Shown here: piece by piece, positions 34,573 to 41,977 of the stretch
Layout of the letters: each line of letters starts with the position of its first letter
Position numbering within the stretch: the first letter of the stretch is position 1
DNA from: Hyphomicrobiales bacterium
GTDB taxonomy: Bacteria; Pseudomonadota; Alphaproteobacteria; JAPOUT01
Assembly: GCA_026708545.1 (NCBI GenBank)
Contig: JAPOUT010000086.1
Coordinates: 1-41,977 of the forward strand
DNA: 41,977 bases
Reading direction: 5' to 3'
Translations under genes and position numbers: made by a program
Notes under the pieces: generated by a model
What the model was told of the DNA's origin: nothing
What the model saw: the letters and a program-made list of their open reading frames with translations, nothing else
Databases searched by the model: none

Positions 34573-35624
34573 CCACCCAGCCTTTTCCCGCTTGCGCGGT
34601 CAAAAAGGTGGATATGTTCCGGATGGGCGGAGAACCGCATGCCCCGGTCGACACGGCCAACTCGAAGCACGCCCGGCAGGCTAACGGTAATGCTATCGCC
34701 AAGGTTGGCAAGACGTCCGTGAAGCAACGTGTTGCCTCCCAGCGGTTCAACCGTTTGTAAGTTCAATTCCAGCGGTCCTTCATCGTTCTGCACCAGATGT
34801 TCAGGGCGAATGCCAAACTTTACATCGCCCTGCGGTCCCGCCGCCTCGGCCAGGATGTTATCCCGAATCATCACTGAGCCATCTTCGATTCTCGCATCAA
34901 ATATGTTCATTGGCGGATTACCGATAAACTGCGCGGCAAAAAGCGTGAGTGGTGTTTCATACACCTCGAGCGGCGCACCTACCTGCTCTACCACGCCTTC
35001 GTTCATCACGACCATTCTGTCCGCCATGGTCATCGCTTCGACCTGGTCGTGTGTTACGTAAAGCGATGTAACTCCCAATTTGCCTTGGAGTTGCTTGATT
35101 TCCAGCCGCATCTGGGCGCGCAATTTTGCATCAAGGTTGGAAAGCGGCTCGTCAAAAAGGAAGACCGCCGGCTCGCGGACGATAGCACGCCCCATCGCAA
35201 CCCGCTGGCGCTGTCCACCCGACAATTGCCGAGGCTTGCGGTCCAGCAGCGGCTCCAGTTCCAACAGGCAGGCCGCTTCGGTGACCTTGGCGGCGATTTC
35301 GTTCTTGGGAAGGCCGGCAATCTTCAGCCCGTACCCCATATTCTGTCGCACCGACATGTGCGGATAGAGCGCGTAGTTCTGAAAGACCATGGCAATATCA
35401 CGGTCCATCGGCTCCTTGTCATTGGCCCGTTCTCCGTTAATCAGCACTTCGCCGGATGTTATCGTCTCAAGGCCGGCCACCATCCGCAGAAGCGTGGATT
35501 TTCCGCAACCCGAGGGGCCGACGATCACGATAAACTCGCCGTCGGCAATCTCAACGTCAACTCCATGGATGACTTCCGTCGATCCAAAACTCTTCTTGAC
35601 GTTGTGCAGTGCCACAGTTGCCAT
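34569..35624 (-). CDS. ugpC: Glycerol-3-phosphate ABC importer, ATP-binding subunit
   Basis: A 351-residue ATPase of the MalK/UgpC group. Walker A is 'GPSGCGKST' (about 36-44). The signature is '[14 protein letters not shown]', followed by Walker B '[17 protein letters not shown]', and the H-loop is in '[15 protein letters not shown]'. A C-terminal OB/TOBE region (about 240-350) reads 'GIRPEHL'. The longer open frame upstream overlaps ugpE and is ignored; the ATG at 35624 is 2 bases after the ugpE stop. UgpC of E. coli is inhibited by intracellular phosphate through this C-terminal region; that may apply here. The permeases and binding protein are in the same operon. Confidence 0.92.
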   Translation of the reverse strand: MATVALHNVKKSFGSTEVIHGVDVEIADGEFIVIVGPSGCGKSTLLRMVAGLETITSGEVLINGERANDKEPMDRDIAMVFQNYALYPHMSVRQNMGYGLKIAGLPKNEIAAKVTEAACLLELEPLLDRKPRQLSGGQRQRVAMGRAIVREPAVFLFDEPLSNLDAKLRAQMRLEIKQLQGKLGVTSLYVTHDQVEAMTMADRMVVMNEGVVEQVGAPLEVYETPLTLFAAQFIGNPPMNIFDARIEDGSVMIRDNILAEAAGPQGDVKFGIRPEHLVQNDEGPLELNLQTVEPLGGNTLLHGRLANLGDSITVSLPGVLRVGRVDRGMRFSAHPEHIHLFDRASGKRLGG

Positions 35625-35626
35625 GT

Positions 35627-36484
35627 TTATTTCTCGCTGTCGACAAGTCCGCGGACAAACAATTTCTGCATCGAAATGACCACGATAATGGGCGGAATCA
35701 TTGCCAGGATTGATGTTGCCATAATCACCGGCCACTCGGTTATATCATCGCCCGTGGGCAGCATCTGCTTGATGCCCATCACGATGGTGTTCATTTCGGG
35801 ATCCGTCGTAATCAGGAGCGGCCAGAGATATTGGTTCCACCCGTAGATGAAAAGAATGACAAACAAGGCGGCCATGTTGGTTCGACTCATCGGCACGACG
35901 ATGTCGATGAAAAACTGCATCGGCTTTGCGCCGTCCACCCTTGCCGCTTCGGCGAGTTCATCAGGGATGGTCAAAAAGAACTGGCGGAAGAGGAACGTTG
36001 CCGTGGCCGAGGCGATAAGTGGGAATATCAATCCGTAATAGGTGTTGAGCATGCCGAAACCCGCGACAACTTCGAAAGTGGGAACGATTCTGACTTCGAC
36101 CGGCAGCATGAGCGTCAGGAATATCATCCAGAAAAACATCGACCGGCATGGAAACCGGAAATAGACGATCGCAAAGGCGGATAGAAGGGAGATGATGATT
36201 TTTCCGGTTGCAATTCCGACCGCCATGATCAAACTGTTCCACAGCATCTTGGCGACAGGGACATTGGCACCGGAAAAGAGGGCTTCCTTGTAGTTTTCCC
36301 AGAGCCTGTCACCGGGCCAGACCGGCATCGGCGGCGAGACGATTTCGGAATGGGTTACCGTGGACGCCACGAAAGCGAGCCAAATCGGGAAAGAAACAAT
36401 CAAGACGCCTGTAATCATGAACACATGTGCCAGCCACAGACCTGCACCGCGCTTTTCGACCATGCCCTGTTCTTGCCTTGCCAT
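35627..36484 (-). CDS. ugpE: Glycerol-3-phosphate ABC importer, permease subunit UgpE
   Basis: A 285-residue permease of the MalG/UgpE class with six helices. The coupling-helix EAA motif is '[23 protein letters not shown]' (two parts, about 195-218), and '[16 protein letters not shown]' near residue 240 is typical for the carbohydrate-type CUT1 family. '[15 protein letters not shown]' is the conserved helix-3 region. Its ATG overlaps the ugpA stop by one base, indicating translational coupling. With UgpA it forms the membrane pore for glycerol-3-phosphate. Confidence 0.9.
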   Translation of the reverse strand: MARQEQGMVEKRGAGLWLAHVFMITGVLIVSFPIWLAFVASTVTHSEIVSPPMPVWPGDRLWENYKEALFSGANVPVAKMLWNSLIMAVGIATGKIIISLLSAFAIVYFRFPCRSMFFWMIFLTLMLPVEVRIVPTFEVVAGFGMLNTYYGLIFPLIASATATFLFRQFFLTIPDELAEAARVDGAKPMQFFIDIVVPMSRTNMAALFVILFIYGWNQYLWPLLITTDPEMNTIVMGIKQMLPTGDDITEWPVIMATSILAMIPPIIVVISMQKLFVRGLVDSEK

Positions 36485-37365
36485 CAGTAATGCACCCGCT
36501 TTTCAATATATTTGAACTGAATCACCGTCAACAGGCCAACGATTACCAGCAGAATCACCGACTGCGCGGACGATGATCCCAAATCCTGTCCGACGAAGCC
36601 GTCCGAGAAGACTTTGTAGACGAGAATGGTTGTTGATTGCTGCGGTCCGCCGGCGGTGATTGTGTGAATGACTCCGAAGGTTTCAAAGAAGGAATAGACG
36701 ATATTGACCACCAGCAGAAAGAAAGTGATGGGCGACAGAAGCGGTAGGACGATGGTGAAGAAACGACGCCAGAATCTCGCGCCGTCAATGGCGGCGGCCT
36801 CAATGACCGAGCGCGGCACGGCTTGGAGAGCGGCAAAGAAAAACAGAAAATTGTAACTGATTCGCCCCCAGGCGGATGCAACGACGACCAGCCCCATCGC
36901 CTCGCCTCCGTTGAGAACATGGTTCCAATCATAACCGATTTGCCCAAGATACCAGGATACCAAGCCAACGCGGGTGTTGAACATGAAAAGCCACAGAACG
37001 CCCGCGACGGCGGGCGCGACTGCATAAGGCCAGATTAAGAGGGTGCGATAGGTGCCAGATCCCTTAATCAAACGATCGGCCACGACCGCCAGAAAAAGAG
37101 CCGGCACCATGGTGCAGACCGTGACCAGGGTTGAGAAAACGGCGGTCGTGAGGAAGGACGCCGCGTAGAATTCATCATTCAGCAGGAATATGAAATTGCC
37201 GAGTCCCACGAATTGGGACGACAGCCCGAAGGGATCGGGTATGAAGAGAGACTGCCAAAGCGCCTGTATGGCCGGATAGAAAAAGAAAACGACCGTGACG
37301 ATAATTTGCGGTGCAATCAGGAAGAATGGCAATCCCCATCCGCGAAATGTGACACGTTTTTCCAA
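36484..37365 (-). CDS. ugpA: Glycerol-3-phosphate ABC importer, permease subunit UgpA
   Basis: A 293-residue permease of the MalF/UgpA class with six helices. '[18 protein letters not shown]' and the EAA motif '[23 protein letters not shown]' (in parts, about 195-217) are clear, and '[21 protein letters not shown]' closely matches UgpA proteins. It lies 58 bases downstream of ugpB, and that gap contains a strong hairpin that probably lowers expression of the membrane and ATPase genes relative to the binding protein. UgpA specificity is assigned from this last motif and from the GDPD gene at the operon end. Confidence 0.9.
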   Translation of the reverse strand: MEKRVTFRGWGLPFFLIAPQIIVTVVFFFYPAIQALWQSLFIPDPFGLSSQFVGLGNFIFLLNDEFYAASFLTTAVFSTLVTVCTMVPALFLAVVADRLIKGSGTYRTLLIWPYAVAPAVAGVLWLFMFNTRVGLVSWYLGQIGYDWNHVLNGGEAMGLVVVASAWGRISYNFLFFFAALQAVPRSVIEAAAIDGARFWRRFFTIVLPLLSPITFFLLVVNIVYSFFETFGVIHTITAGGPQQSTTILVYKVFSDGFVGQDLGSSSAQSVILLVIVGLLTVIQFKYIEKRVHY

Positions 37366-37385
37366 ATCCCGACCTCGGTGTTTGT

Positions 37386-37412
37386 AGGAGCGGGCACAAA
37401 AGGCCCGCTCCT
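37386..37412 (-). promoter_or_regulatory. Strong intercistronic hairpin between ugpB and ugpA
   Basis: AGGAGCGGGC (37386-37395) and GCCCGCTCCT (37403-37412) form a perfect 10-base stem with a 7-base loop. On the operon strand no U-run follows, so it is not a simple terminator. Hairpins after the binding-protein gene of ABC operons (for example malE-malF) stabilise the upstream mRNA and limit downstream expression, which is the likely role here. Confidence 0.75.
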
Positions 37413-37423
37413 AATTTTATAGT

Positions 37424-38752
37424 CTAGCGATTGGCGGTTTCAAAACGGCGCAATAACGCGTCGCCGCGCGTCTTTGCACTGTCCATTGCCTCCTTAGCCG
37501 ACTTGTCACCGGCCCATATGGCTTCCAGCTCTTCGTCAATGACACCGCGAATCTGGTCGAAAAAGCCGAGGCGCAACCCTTTGGAATTCGCCGTTGGCTT
37601 TTTGGACGTCATCTGAATCAAGGCAATGTCCGTACCCGGGTTTTCGTCGTAGAAGCCCGAAGCACGCGTTGCTTCACCGGCTTCAGCAGTAATCGGCAGG
37701 TAGCCCGTGTTTTGGTGCCAAGCGGCTTGAACGTCGGACGTGGACAAGAAGCTCAGGAATTCCGCGACGCCTTTGTATTCATCGTCTTCATGACCGGACA
37801 TGACCCAAAGCGACGCTCCACCGATGATGGTGTTCTGCGGCGAATCGACAAGGGCTTTCCAGTACGGCAACGGACGCACTTCGAAATCAAACTCGGCCTC
37901 GTCGCTGATGCCCGCATAACCAGCCGAGCTCTCGGTAAAGAGCACGCATTCACCGGAACGGAAGTTGGCACCGCCTTCGTTACGACGACCGGTGTAGATG
38001 AATTTGCCGTCTCTGGCCCATTCGCCCATTTTTGACAGATGTGCAAGTTGCGCCTCGCCGTTAATCATCAGTTCCGTATCAAGCCCGGCGAAACCGTTGC
38101 TTTTCGATGCGAACGGCACATCGTGGTAAGCCGACAGATTCTCCAAGTGGATCCAACTTTGCCATGCTGTTACAAGCGGGCAACTCGCACCACCGGCCTT
38201 GAGTTGCTCAAGAACGACATCAACCTGTTCCCATGTTGACAAGTCGGTGTCAGGGTCGACACCCGCGGCACTCATCGCGTCCCTGTTCACCCAGAGAACG
38301 GGCGTGGACGAGTTGAATGGAAGCGAAAGCATCTCGCCCTCGGTCGTTGTGTAATAGCCTTTAACCGCGCCGATGTATGCGTCGGGATCAAACGAGGCAC
38401 CGCTTTCGGCCATTACCTCGTAGACCGGCTTGACGGCACCGCCTGCGGTCATCATGGTCGCCGTGCCGACCTCGAAAACCATGAGGATGTGCGGCTGTTC
38501 GTCGGCACGGAATGCGGCAATGCCCGCATTCAGGGTTTCGGTGTAGTTGCCCTTGTGACTCGCGACGACGACATAATCGTTTTGGCTCGCGTTAAAGTCC
38601 GCAACTTGCTCGGCGACGAGTTCGCCGAGACGTCCGGTGAATGCGTGCCAAAATTGGACTTCGGTTTGGGCTTGCGCCATTGCAACGCTTGGCGCCAGAA
38701 GGGCGCCGGTTAGGGAAAGCACGCCGAGCGTACCAAGCAAGTTCTTTTTCAT
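37424..38752 (-). CDS. ugpB: Glycerol-3-phosphate ABC importer, periplasmic binding protein
   Basis: A 442-residue extracellular solute-binding protein of family 1. The signal peptide 'MKKNLLGTLGVLSLTGALL' ends near 'SVAMA' (residue about 26). The mature start 'TEVQFWHAFTGRLGELVAEQ' and 'YKGNY' equivalent ('SHKGNYTETLNAGIAAFRA') match UgpB, and 'LPFNSSTPVLWVNRD' and 'KSNGFAGLD' are further UgpB-type blocks. GGAGG precedes the ATG at a good distance. It is the first and presumably most expressed gene of ugpB-A-E-C-Q. It delivers glycerol-3-phosphate or glycerophosphodiesters to UgpAE. Confidence 0.93.
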   Translation of the reverse strand: MKKNLLGTLGVLSLTGALLAPSVAMAQAQTEVQFWHAFTGRLGELVAEQVADFNASQNDYVVVASHKGNYTETLNAGIAAFRADEQPHILMVFEVGTATMMTAGGAVKPVYEVMAESGASFDPDAYIGAVKGYYTTTEGEMLSLPFNSSTPVLWVNRDAMSAAGVDPDTDLSTWEQVDVVLEQLKAGGASCPLVTAWQSWIHLENLSAYHDVPFASKSNGFAGLDTELMINGEAQLAHLSKMGEWARDGKFIYTGRRNEGGANFRSGECVLFTESSAGYAGISDEAEFDFEVRPLPYWKALVDSPQNTIIGGASLWVMSGHEDDEYKGVAEFLSFLSTSDVQAAWHQNTGYLPITAEAGEATRASGFYDENPGTDIALIQMTSKKPTANSKGLRLGFFDQIRGVIDEELEAIWAGDKSAKEAMDSAKTRGDALLRRFETANR

Positions 38753-39242
38753 GTTTCCTCCAAAGCACCTCTGTGGTGCGTCTTGATGTTACTGGCCGGC
38801 GGTCCCACCGTGACCGGATAGTTGTTCTCCACCGGTAACTCGTTGCACGGCCCTCCACCGTGCCGCTCGGGACGATGTCGTCCCTCACAACCCATTTTCA
38901 ATCCGTATCGTCACGATGGCAAGCAGAAAATTATGATTTACCATCTAACAAACAGAAGGTGAGACCGGCTCTACAAACCGAGTAGTTGCAGGACAAGAAC
39001 AAAAAGACAGGAAATAAAGCGTTTTGGCCGTTTGTTTGTCACCGCAGATTTAGAAAATTATTGGAGGCACCCAAAATCTGGTTTTTCACAAAGTGGAAAA
39101 AAGAGAATTTTGAAGGTTGTGCACGAAAGTGGAACGCGCCGGCAGTGAGATTCAAAATTCCGATATTTTTGGCACGGGGGCCAATAGACTCCCGCACGTC
39201 CATCATCCTGTTATGCCACTGTCCCGCTTTCGCATGTAATCT
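38753..39242. other. Leader and promoter region of the ugp operon, with inverted repeats
   Basis: No gene is supported. Three inverted repeats lie upstream of ugpB: 38765-38779 (5-base arms GCACC/GGTGC), 38845-38863 (GCACGG/CCGTGC, 7-base loop), and 38869-38884 (GGGACGA/TCGTCCC around TG). The last looks like an operator for a dimeric regulator, 117-132 bases from the start codon. I found no convincing Pho box. The stretch 38990-39240 shows nothing else I can assign. Confidence 0.45.
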
Positions 39243-39292
39243 CCCAAAAAACGCCCTAGCAAATCATTTAGAGATGCTAGGGCGTTCTTGGG
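39243..39292 (-). terminator. Rho-independent terminator-like hairpin, minus strand
   Basis: AACGCCCTAGCA (39250-39261) and TGCTAGGGCGTT (39275-39286) form a perfect 12-base stem. Read on the minus strand, the stem runs directly into six T residues (complement of 39246-39251). Outer arms CCCAA/TTGGG extend the pairing. It lies about 210 bases past the nfeD stop and would end transcription of the qmcA-nfeD operon before the ugp promoter region. Confidence 0.7.
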
Positions 39293-39500
39293 TTGGTCTG
39301 CAAACGATAGTCATCGGGCCCCGGTTCCAACCGGAAAGCAAGCTTTTTCCGGGAAATCCGGGAACTTATATGGTTTTGAGAGGATTTTCGGCGATATTTG
39401 GGCGGTTTTGAGAAACCTGAAAACCGCCGCAATAAGGCGGAATTTTGCGAATCAGGTCGAATTTTGGCCGCAGTGCGGTACGGCCCTAGCGAATCACTTA
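39254..39500. repeat. Imperfect 17-base direct repeat flanking the nfeD 3' region
   Basis: CCCTAGCAAATCATTTA (39254-39270) recurs as CCCTAGCGAATCACTTA (39484-39500), with two differences, 230 bases apart. The second copy contains the nfeD stop codon; the first is the arm and loop of the terminator-like hairpin. It might mark a small duplication or insertion of the intervening DNA. Confidence 0.55.
39401..39440 (-). terminator. Overlapping alternative hairpins just downstream of nfeD
   Basis: GGCGGTTTT (39401-39409) pairs with AAAACCGCC (39420-39428). The CCGCC of the latter (39424-39428) can instead pair with GGCGG at 39436-39440. The two stems exclude each other. On the minus strand the second one is followed by TTTT, like a weak terminator starting about 60 bases after the nfeD stop. 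Confidence 0.5.
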
Positions 39501-39956
39501 ACTGATTTCTTCTATCTGCAATACGGAGCCCTCGGCTCCGGTGACACGTACGCGAGCACCCGCAGGCAAGTCGCGTGCGCTTGAAACCAGCCAAAAACCG
39601 TCGTCGATTCGAATTTTTCCGCGTCCGCCTTCAATAGCGTTCTGTAACACAAACTCGCGTCCAATGTAGGAAAGGTTGCGCTGATTGAGAAAACGACTCT
39701 CGTCCGTTCGAAAGGCTTTGCCTCTGCCGGAGCCGTAAGGCATTTTTCGTGCCACCAAGACAACGATGATTGCCAGGCCCGCAAAAGCTGCCGCCTGCCA
39801 CTCCCATCCCCACTCGATCACCAAGTCCAGCGCTCCTACCACCGCCGCGGCAAGTGCAAGCCAAATCAGATACACCCCCGGCGTGAGCATCTCCGCCAAC
39901 GCCAAGGCCGCCGCCAAAATCCACCAAAACCATTCACCGAATTCTTGCAGGACCAA
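39498..39956 (-). CDS. NfeD-like membrane protein
   Basis: A 152-residue NfeD of the short (NfeD1b) type. Two or three helices (about 8-75, with 'WWILAAALALAEMLTPGVYLIWLALAAAVVGAL' across the first two) are followed by a C-terminal OB-fold (about 90-150: 'YIGREFVLQNAIEGGRGKIRIDDGFWLV'). Short NfeD proteins work with an SPFH partner, here the qmcA gene directly upstream. Translation appears to start at TTG (39956), since GAGG stands about 9 bases before it and no ATG fits. It is the second gene of the pair. Function: membrane-protein quality control, by family. Confidence 0.9.
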   Translation of the reverse strand: MVLQEFGEWFWWILAAALALAEMLTPGVYLIWLALAAAVVGALDLVIEWGWEWQAAAFAGLAIIVVLVARKMPYGSGRGKAFRTDESRFLNQRNLSYIGREFVLQNAIEGGRGKIRIDDGFWLVSSARDLPAGARVRVTGAEGSVLQIEEIS

Positions 39957-39971
39957 AGTGCGCCTCGGCGT

Positions 39972-41033
39972 TTAGGACTGTCCCCAAGGCATCGGGGGCG
40001 AGGTCGGCGAATCGCCGCCGCCGGAGGATTTCCCTTCCGTCTTGTTTGTTGCAGTCGATTCACTCTTTTTGTTTTTACCGGATATAGCGCCGCCTTTGCC
40101 GTCGCCGCCATCACCGCTAAATGTCTCGCGCACCAACTCGCCGATGCCGGCAATCGATCCGACAATGCCGGAAGCTTCCAGCGGCACCATAATCAGTTTG
40201 CTATTGGGTGCGGAGGCAACTTCCTTGAGTGCCTCGACATACTTACCGGCAACGAAATAATTCACCGCTTGCAAGTTGCCTTCGGAGATGGCCCGGCTGA
40301 CGGATGCGGTCGCGTTGGCTTCGGCTTCGGCTTCACGCTCGCGCGCCTCGGCATCGCGGAAAGCCGCTTCGCGGCGGCCTTCGGCGTCCAGTACCAACGC
40401 CTGTTTGCGGCCATCGGCTTGAAGTATCTGCGCTTGGCGTTCTCCTTCGGCCTCGAGAATCACGGCACGTTTCTCGCGTTCGGCTTTCATCTGCCGCGCC
40501 ATGGAATCGACCAAGTCCGTCGGCGGCTGGATGTCCTTGATCTCTATGCGTGTGACTTTGACGCCCCAGGGACGCGTTGCGTCATCAACGACATTGAGCA
40601 ATTGCGCGTTGATCTTGTCGCGCCGGGAGAGCAACTCGTCCAAATCCATCCCGCCCATCACCGTTCTCGTGTTAGTCATGGCAAGATTGAGAATGGCATA
40701 CTCGAGATTATTGACCTCATACGTCGCGCGCGAAGCATCGAGAACTTGGTAGAAGACGACGCCGTCGACTTTCACTTGAGCATTATCCTTGGTGATGACT
40801 TCCTGGGAGGGGATGTCGAGGACGCTCTCCATCATGTTGCGTTTGGCGCCGATACGGTCAATGAAGGGGATAATCAGCGAGAAACCCGGCGAAAGCGTCG
40901 CCGTATAACGTCCCAACCGCTCAACAGTGTAGTTATACCCCTGCGGCACGATCACCGTTCCCATATAGACAAAGGCGACCGCCACCGCGACCAGAATCAG
41001 TACGAATATTGCAACACCAGACATCGAAATCAT
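39972..41033 (-). CDS. qmcA: SPFH/stomatin-family protein, QmcA-like
   Basis: A 353-residue protein. One N-terminal helix (about 5-27) is followed by the SPFH domain (about 28-190: '[15 protein letters not shown]', '[12 protein letters not shown]', '[15 protein letters not shown]'). Next come a long Ala/Glu/Arg-rich coiled coil (about 190-255: '[20 protein letters not shown]') and '[14 protein letters not shown]', as in QmcA. The last about 45 residues are a Gly/Ser/Lys-rich tail that is not conserved in the family. SPFH proteins form membrane microdomain cages around proteases such as FtsH. AAGGAG precedes the ATG at 41033. The stop is 15 bases before the nfeD start. Confidence 0.93.
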   Translation of the reverse strand: MISMSGVAIFVLILVAVAVAFVYMGTVIVPQGYNYTVERLGRYTATLSPGFSLIIPFIDRIGAKRNMMESVLDIPSQEVITKDNAQVKVDGVVFYQVLDASRATYEVNNLEYAILNLAMTNTRTVMGGMDLDELLSRRDKINAQLLNVVDDATRPWGVKVTRIEIKDIQPPTDLVDSMARQMKAEREKRAVILEAEGERQAQILQADGRKQALVLDAEGRREAAFRDAEAREREAEAEANATASVSRAISEGNLQAVNYFVAGKYVEALKEVASAPNSKLIMVPLEASGIVGSIAGIGELVRETFSGDGGDGKGGAISGKNKKSESTATNKTEGKSSGGGDSPTSPPMPWGQS

Positions 41034-41227
41034 ATTCTACTCCTTATGGTTTTGTAGCGCAATCGAGTGTAACGATTCAAGCATATTAAAACCCGGCCGG
41101 GGTGTTTGATTCGTTGTTTTGGCTGTGCTGCATGGGGTCGGTTTGCCCTAGGTTTATAGCGATTATATCCTTGTTGAATCAGGCAAAACCGCTCCCTAAT
41201 GGGACAAATATGGAAACAAAAAAATTG
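41034..41227. other. Divergent spacer between qmcA and the inverse-autotransporter remnant
   Basis: Apart from the Shine-Dalgarno of qmcA (near 41040-41045, minus strand) and the promoter listed next, nothing could be assigned. No tRNA-like or strong inverted repeat was seen. Confidence 0.4.
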
Positions 41228-41255
41228 ATGACAAGCAGGGAAGAAGCGGTATAAT
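41228..41255 (+). promoter_or_regulatory. Sigma70-like promoter of the inverse-autotransporter gene
   Basis: ATGACA (41228-41233, 5 of 6 matches to TTGACA) and a perfect TATAAT (41250-41255) are separated by 16 bases. AAAGGAG at 41275-41281 and the ATG at 41291 follow. This is the best-looking promoter in the window, and it precedes a truncated gene. Confidence 0.65.
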
Positions 41256-41290
41256 ACCCACGAATAACTTAACCAAAGGAGAAAAACCCG

Positions 41291-41704
41291 ATGAAACTAT
41301 TTCACTCTGCGACCGTTGCAGTCTCCATGACCTTGATGATTTCGCTCGGCTTTGCGTCGGCAGCGACGACCTCAACACCCCCCCCCCCCCCAACACTAAC
41401 TAATTCCCATCCCTGTTTTTCAGTAACCGAAGACCACACTTTAAATCTTCGAGAGACCGGCTCCCAAATCGTTATACAGACCATAGGAGACGCACTTCGA
41501 CAGGGTGGGCTTGCGTTGTTGGGCGAAGGTTTCCAACTCGACTCGTCATTGAGTTACCACTCAGGAGATAATGAAGGAATCGAAGGCGATCTGGATGTCG
41601 TGATTCCCCTATGGAACGGCGGTAGACATGTAATCTTTACGCAACCCGCCTTTGTGTTCTGGAAGGGATTAGAAGGGGAGGAACGTTTTATTAAATTCTG
41701 GTGA
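41291..41704 (+). CDS. Truncated inverse autotransporter (intimin/invasin-type beta-domain), N-terminal part
   Basis: The product has 137 residues. A signal peptide (1-25, 'MKLFHSATVAVSMTLMISL' to 'ASA') is followed by a Pro run encoded by 14 consecutive C. From about residue 65, 'QIVIQTIGDALRQGGLALLGEG', 'EGDLDVVIPLWNGGRHVIFTQPAFVFWKGLEGEER' (in parts) is the start of the inverse-autotransporter beta-barrel. That normally continues with about 250 more barrel residues and long passenger domains. Here the match ends at 'EER' (about 41684), and the frame stops soon after, running into an unrelated gene tail. The protein cannot form a full barrel as it stands. It is likely a remnant, although promoter, ribosome site and signal peptide are intact. 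Confidence 0.75.
   Translation: MKLFHSATVAVSMTLMISLGFASAATTSTPPPPPTLTNSHPCFSVTEDHTLNLRETGSQIVIQTIGDALRQGGLALLGEGFQLDSSLSYHSGDNEGIEGDLDVVIPLWNGGRHVIFTQPAFVFWKGLEGEERFIKFW
41378..41391 (+). repeat. Homopolymeric tract of 14 C within the inverse-autotransporter gene
   Basis: Fourteen uninterrupted C encode prolines just after the signal peptide. Tracts of this length mutate by slipped-strand mispairing and switch surface-protein genes on and off (phase variation) in many bacteria. With 14 C the downstream barrel frame is open; 13 or 15 would shift it. Tract length in single-genome data may itself be a sequencing estimate. Confidence 0.85.
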
Positions 41705-41840
41705 TTTAATGATTATGGACAACACACGTGTATTCCATGGGAGGACTGCATTTCATTCCGATGGAGCACGTCGCCTTCAGGGATGTTACGCTGATATTGA
41801 CGGAATGTGGAGCAAGTTGGCTGTTCTCAAGAAGTTTTAA
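41673..41840 (+). pseudogene. C-terminal fragment of a gamma-butyrobetaine-dioxygenase-like (TauD/BBOX) gene
   Basis: In a frame different from the inverse autotransporter, the sequence reads 'GDLMIMDNTRVFHGRTAFHS' and then 'RRLQGCYADIDGMWSKLAVL', ending at the stop at 41838. This is the C-terminal end of 2-oxoglutarate/Fe(II) dioxygenases of the gamma-butyrobetaine/trimethyllysine hydroxylase group ('DNRRVLHGRTAF', 'RHLQGCYADxD'). It contains the second iron-binding His and the Arg that binds 2-oxoglutarate. The rest of the enzyme (about 300 residues) is missing. The junction with the autotransporter is at about 41682-41690. It is a remnant of a deletion or rearrangement. Confidence 0.75.
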
Positions 41841-41842
41841 TT

Positions 41843-41977
41843 ATGCATTATGATTCCTCCGATATACCCTCGAAAAACCGAAAAATGTTCTCTCTCATCC
41901 AGACAACCTTGAAGACATTTCTAAGCATGAAGAATGACAATACACGCTCTTTAAAAGCCGAAACGAAAAAACCAGGG
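41843..41977 (+). CDS. Possible 5' part of an unknown gene, cut by the window end
   Basis: An open frame of 45 codons begins with ATG at 41843, two bases after the stop of the dioxygenase fragment, and runs to the window edge. It reads 'MHYDSSDIPSKNRKMFSLIQ' and continues with Lys/Thr-rich sequence. No ribosome site is evident at this ATG, and I recognise no family. It may be chance. Confidence 0.25.
   Translation, partial: MHYDSSDIPSKNRKMFSLIQTTLKTFLSMKNDNTRSLKAETKKPG

Noticed and set aside
38753-39497. Possible tRNA or small RNA gene in the largest non-coding gap
   Set aside because: No cloverleaf or T-loop sequence (GTTCAAATC-like) could be placed; only hairpins and a terminator are supported.
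39957-41057. Plus-strand frame of 370 codons opposite qmcA
   Set aside because: Antisense of the coiled-coil-rich SPFH gene; no start signal and no domain.

Overview
The window looks like a chromosomal piece of a proteobacterium (Pseudomonadota). The pointers are an aspartate/glutamate leucyltransferase (bpt), an NADPH-type gltBD pair, a ugp-type glycerol-3-phosphate importer, a QmcA/NfeD pair and a bufferin operon. Alpha- versus gammaproteobacterial origin cannot be settled by eye. Genes are densely packed with classical Shine-Dalgarno sites. Base composition is moderately GC-rich except for one clearly AT-rich gene at 7865-8509. No rRNA, tRNA, CRISPR array, phage module or transposase was recognised.

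Layout. 1-3600: the 3' part of a giant surface protein made of Calx-beta-like beta-sandwich modules, followed by frameshifted, decaying copies of its last module. 4073-7842: a compact run of threonine dehydratase, an SLC13-type permease with cytosolic TrkA-C domains, and bpt. 7865-9685: two LysE-family exporters (the first compositionally foreign) and a small FMN split-barrel protein. 9939-11246: a Fic AMPylase preceded by two large palindromes that are part of a direct repeat. 11306-13227 (minus): bufA1-bufB1-bufC1, encoding a four-cysteine exported precursor, its MNIO (DUF692) modifying enzyme and the DUF2063 partner, i.e. a bufferin-type copper-binding RiPP operon. 13515-19585: gltB-gltD.

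19611-24573: an orphan FtsX-type ABC permease, a PuuB-like FAD amine oxidase, a small secreted protein, and a double cold-shock-domain protein. 24885-33608: one long operon encoding an Mrp/Mbh-like cation/proton antiporter in the order E-F-G-A'(DUF4040/MbhE-like)-B-C-D-D'-X-D'', with three NuoL/M/N-type subunits that all keep the Glu/Lys pair of proton pumps, followed by an AI-2E/PerM permease. 33631-38752 (minus): ugpB-A-E-C plus a glycerophosphodiester phosphodiesterase, a full uptake route for glycerol-3-phosphate and its diesters. 39498-41033 (minus): qmcA-nfeD membrane quality-control pair, with terminator-like hairpins downstream.

The right end (41228-41977) is a small patch of broken genes. 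A strong sigma70-like promoter drives the first about 130 residues of an inverse autotransporter (intimin/invasin family) that carries a run of 14 C just after its signal peptide. It is cut off in its barrel and joined to the C-terminal tail of a gamma-butyrobetaine-dioxygenase-like gene. The points most worth a second look are the bufferin operon, the three-pump Mrp-like cluster, the Fic palindrome pair and the poly-C inverse autotransporter.
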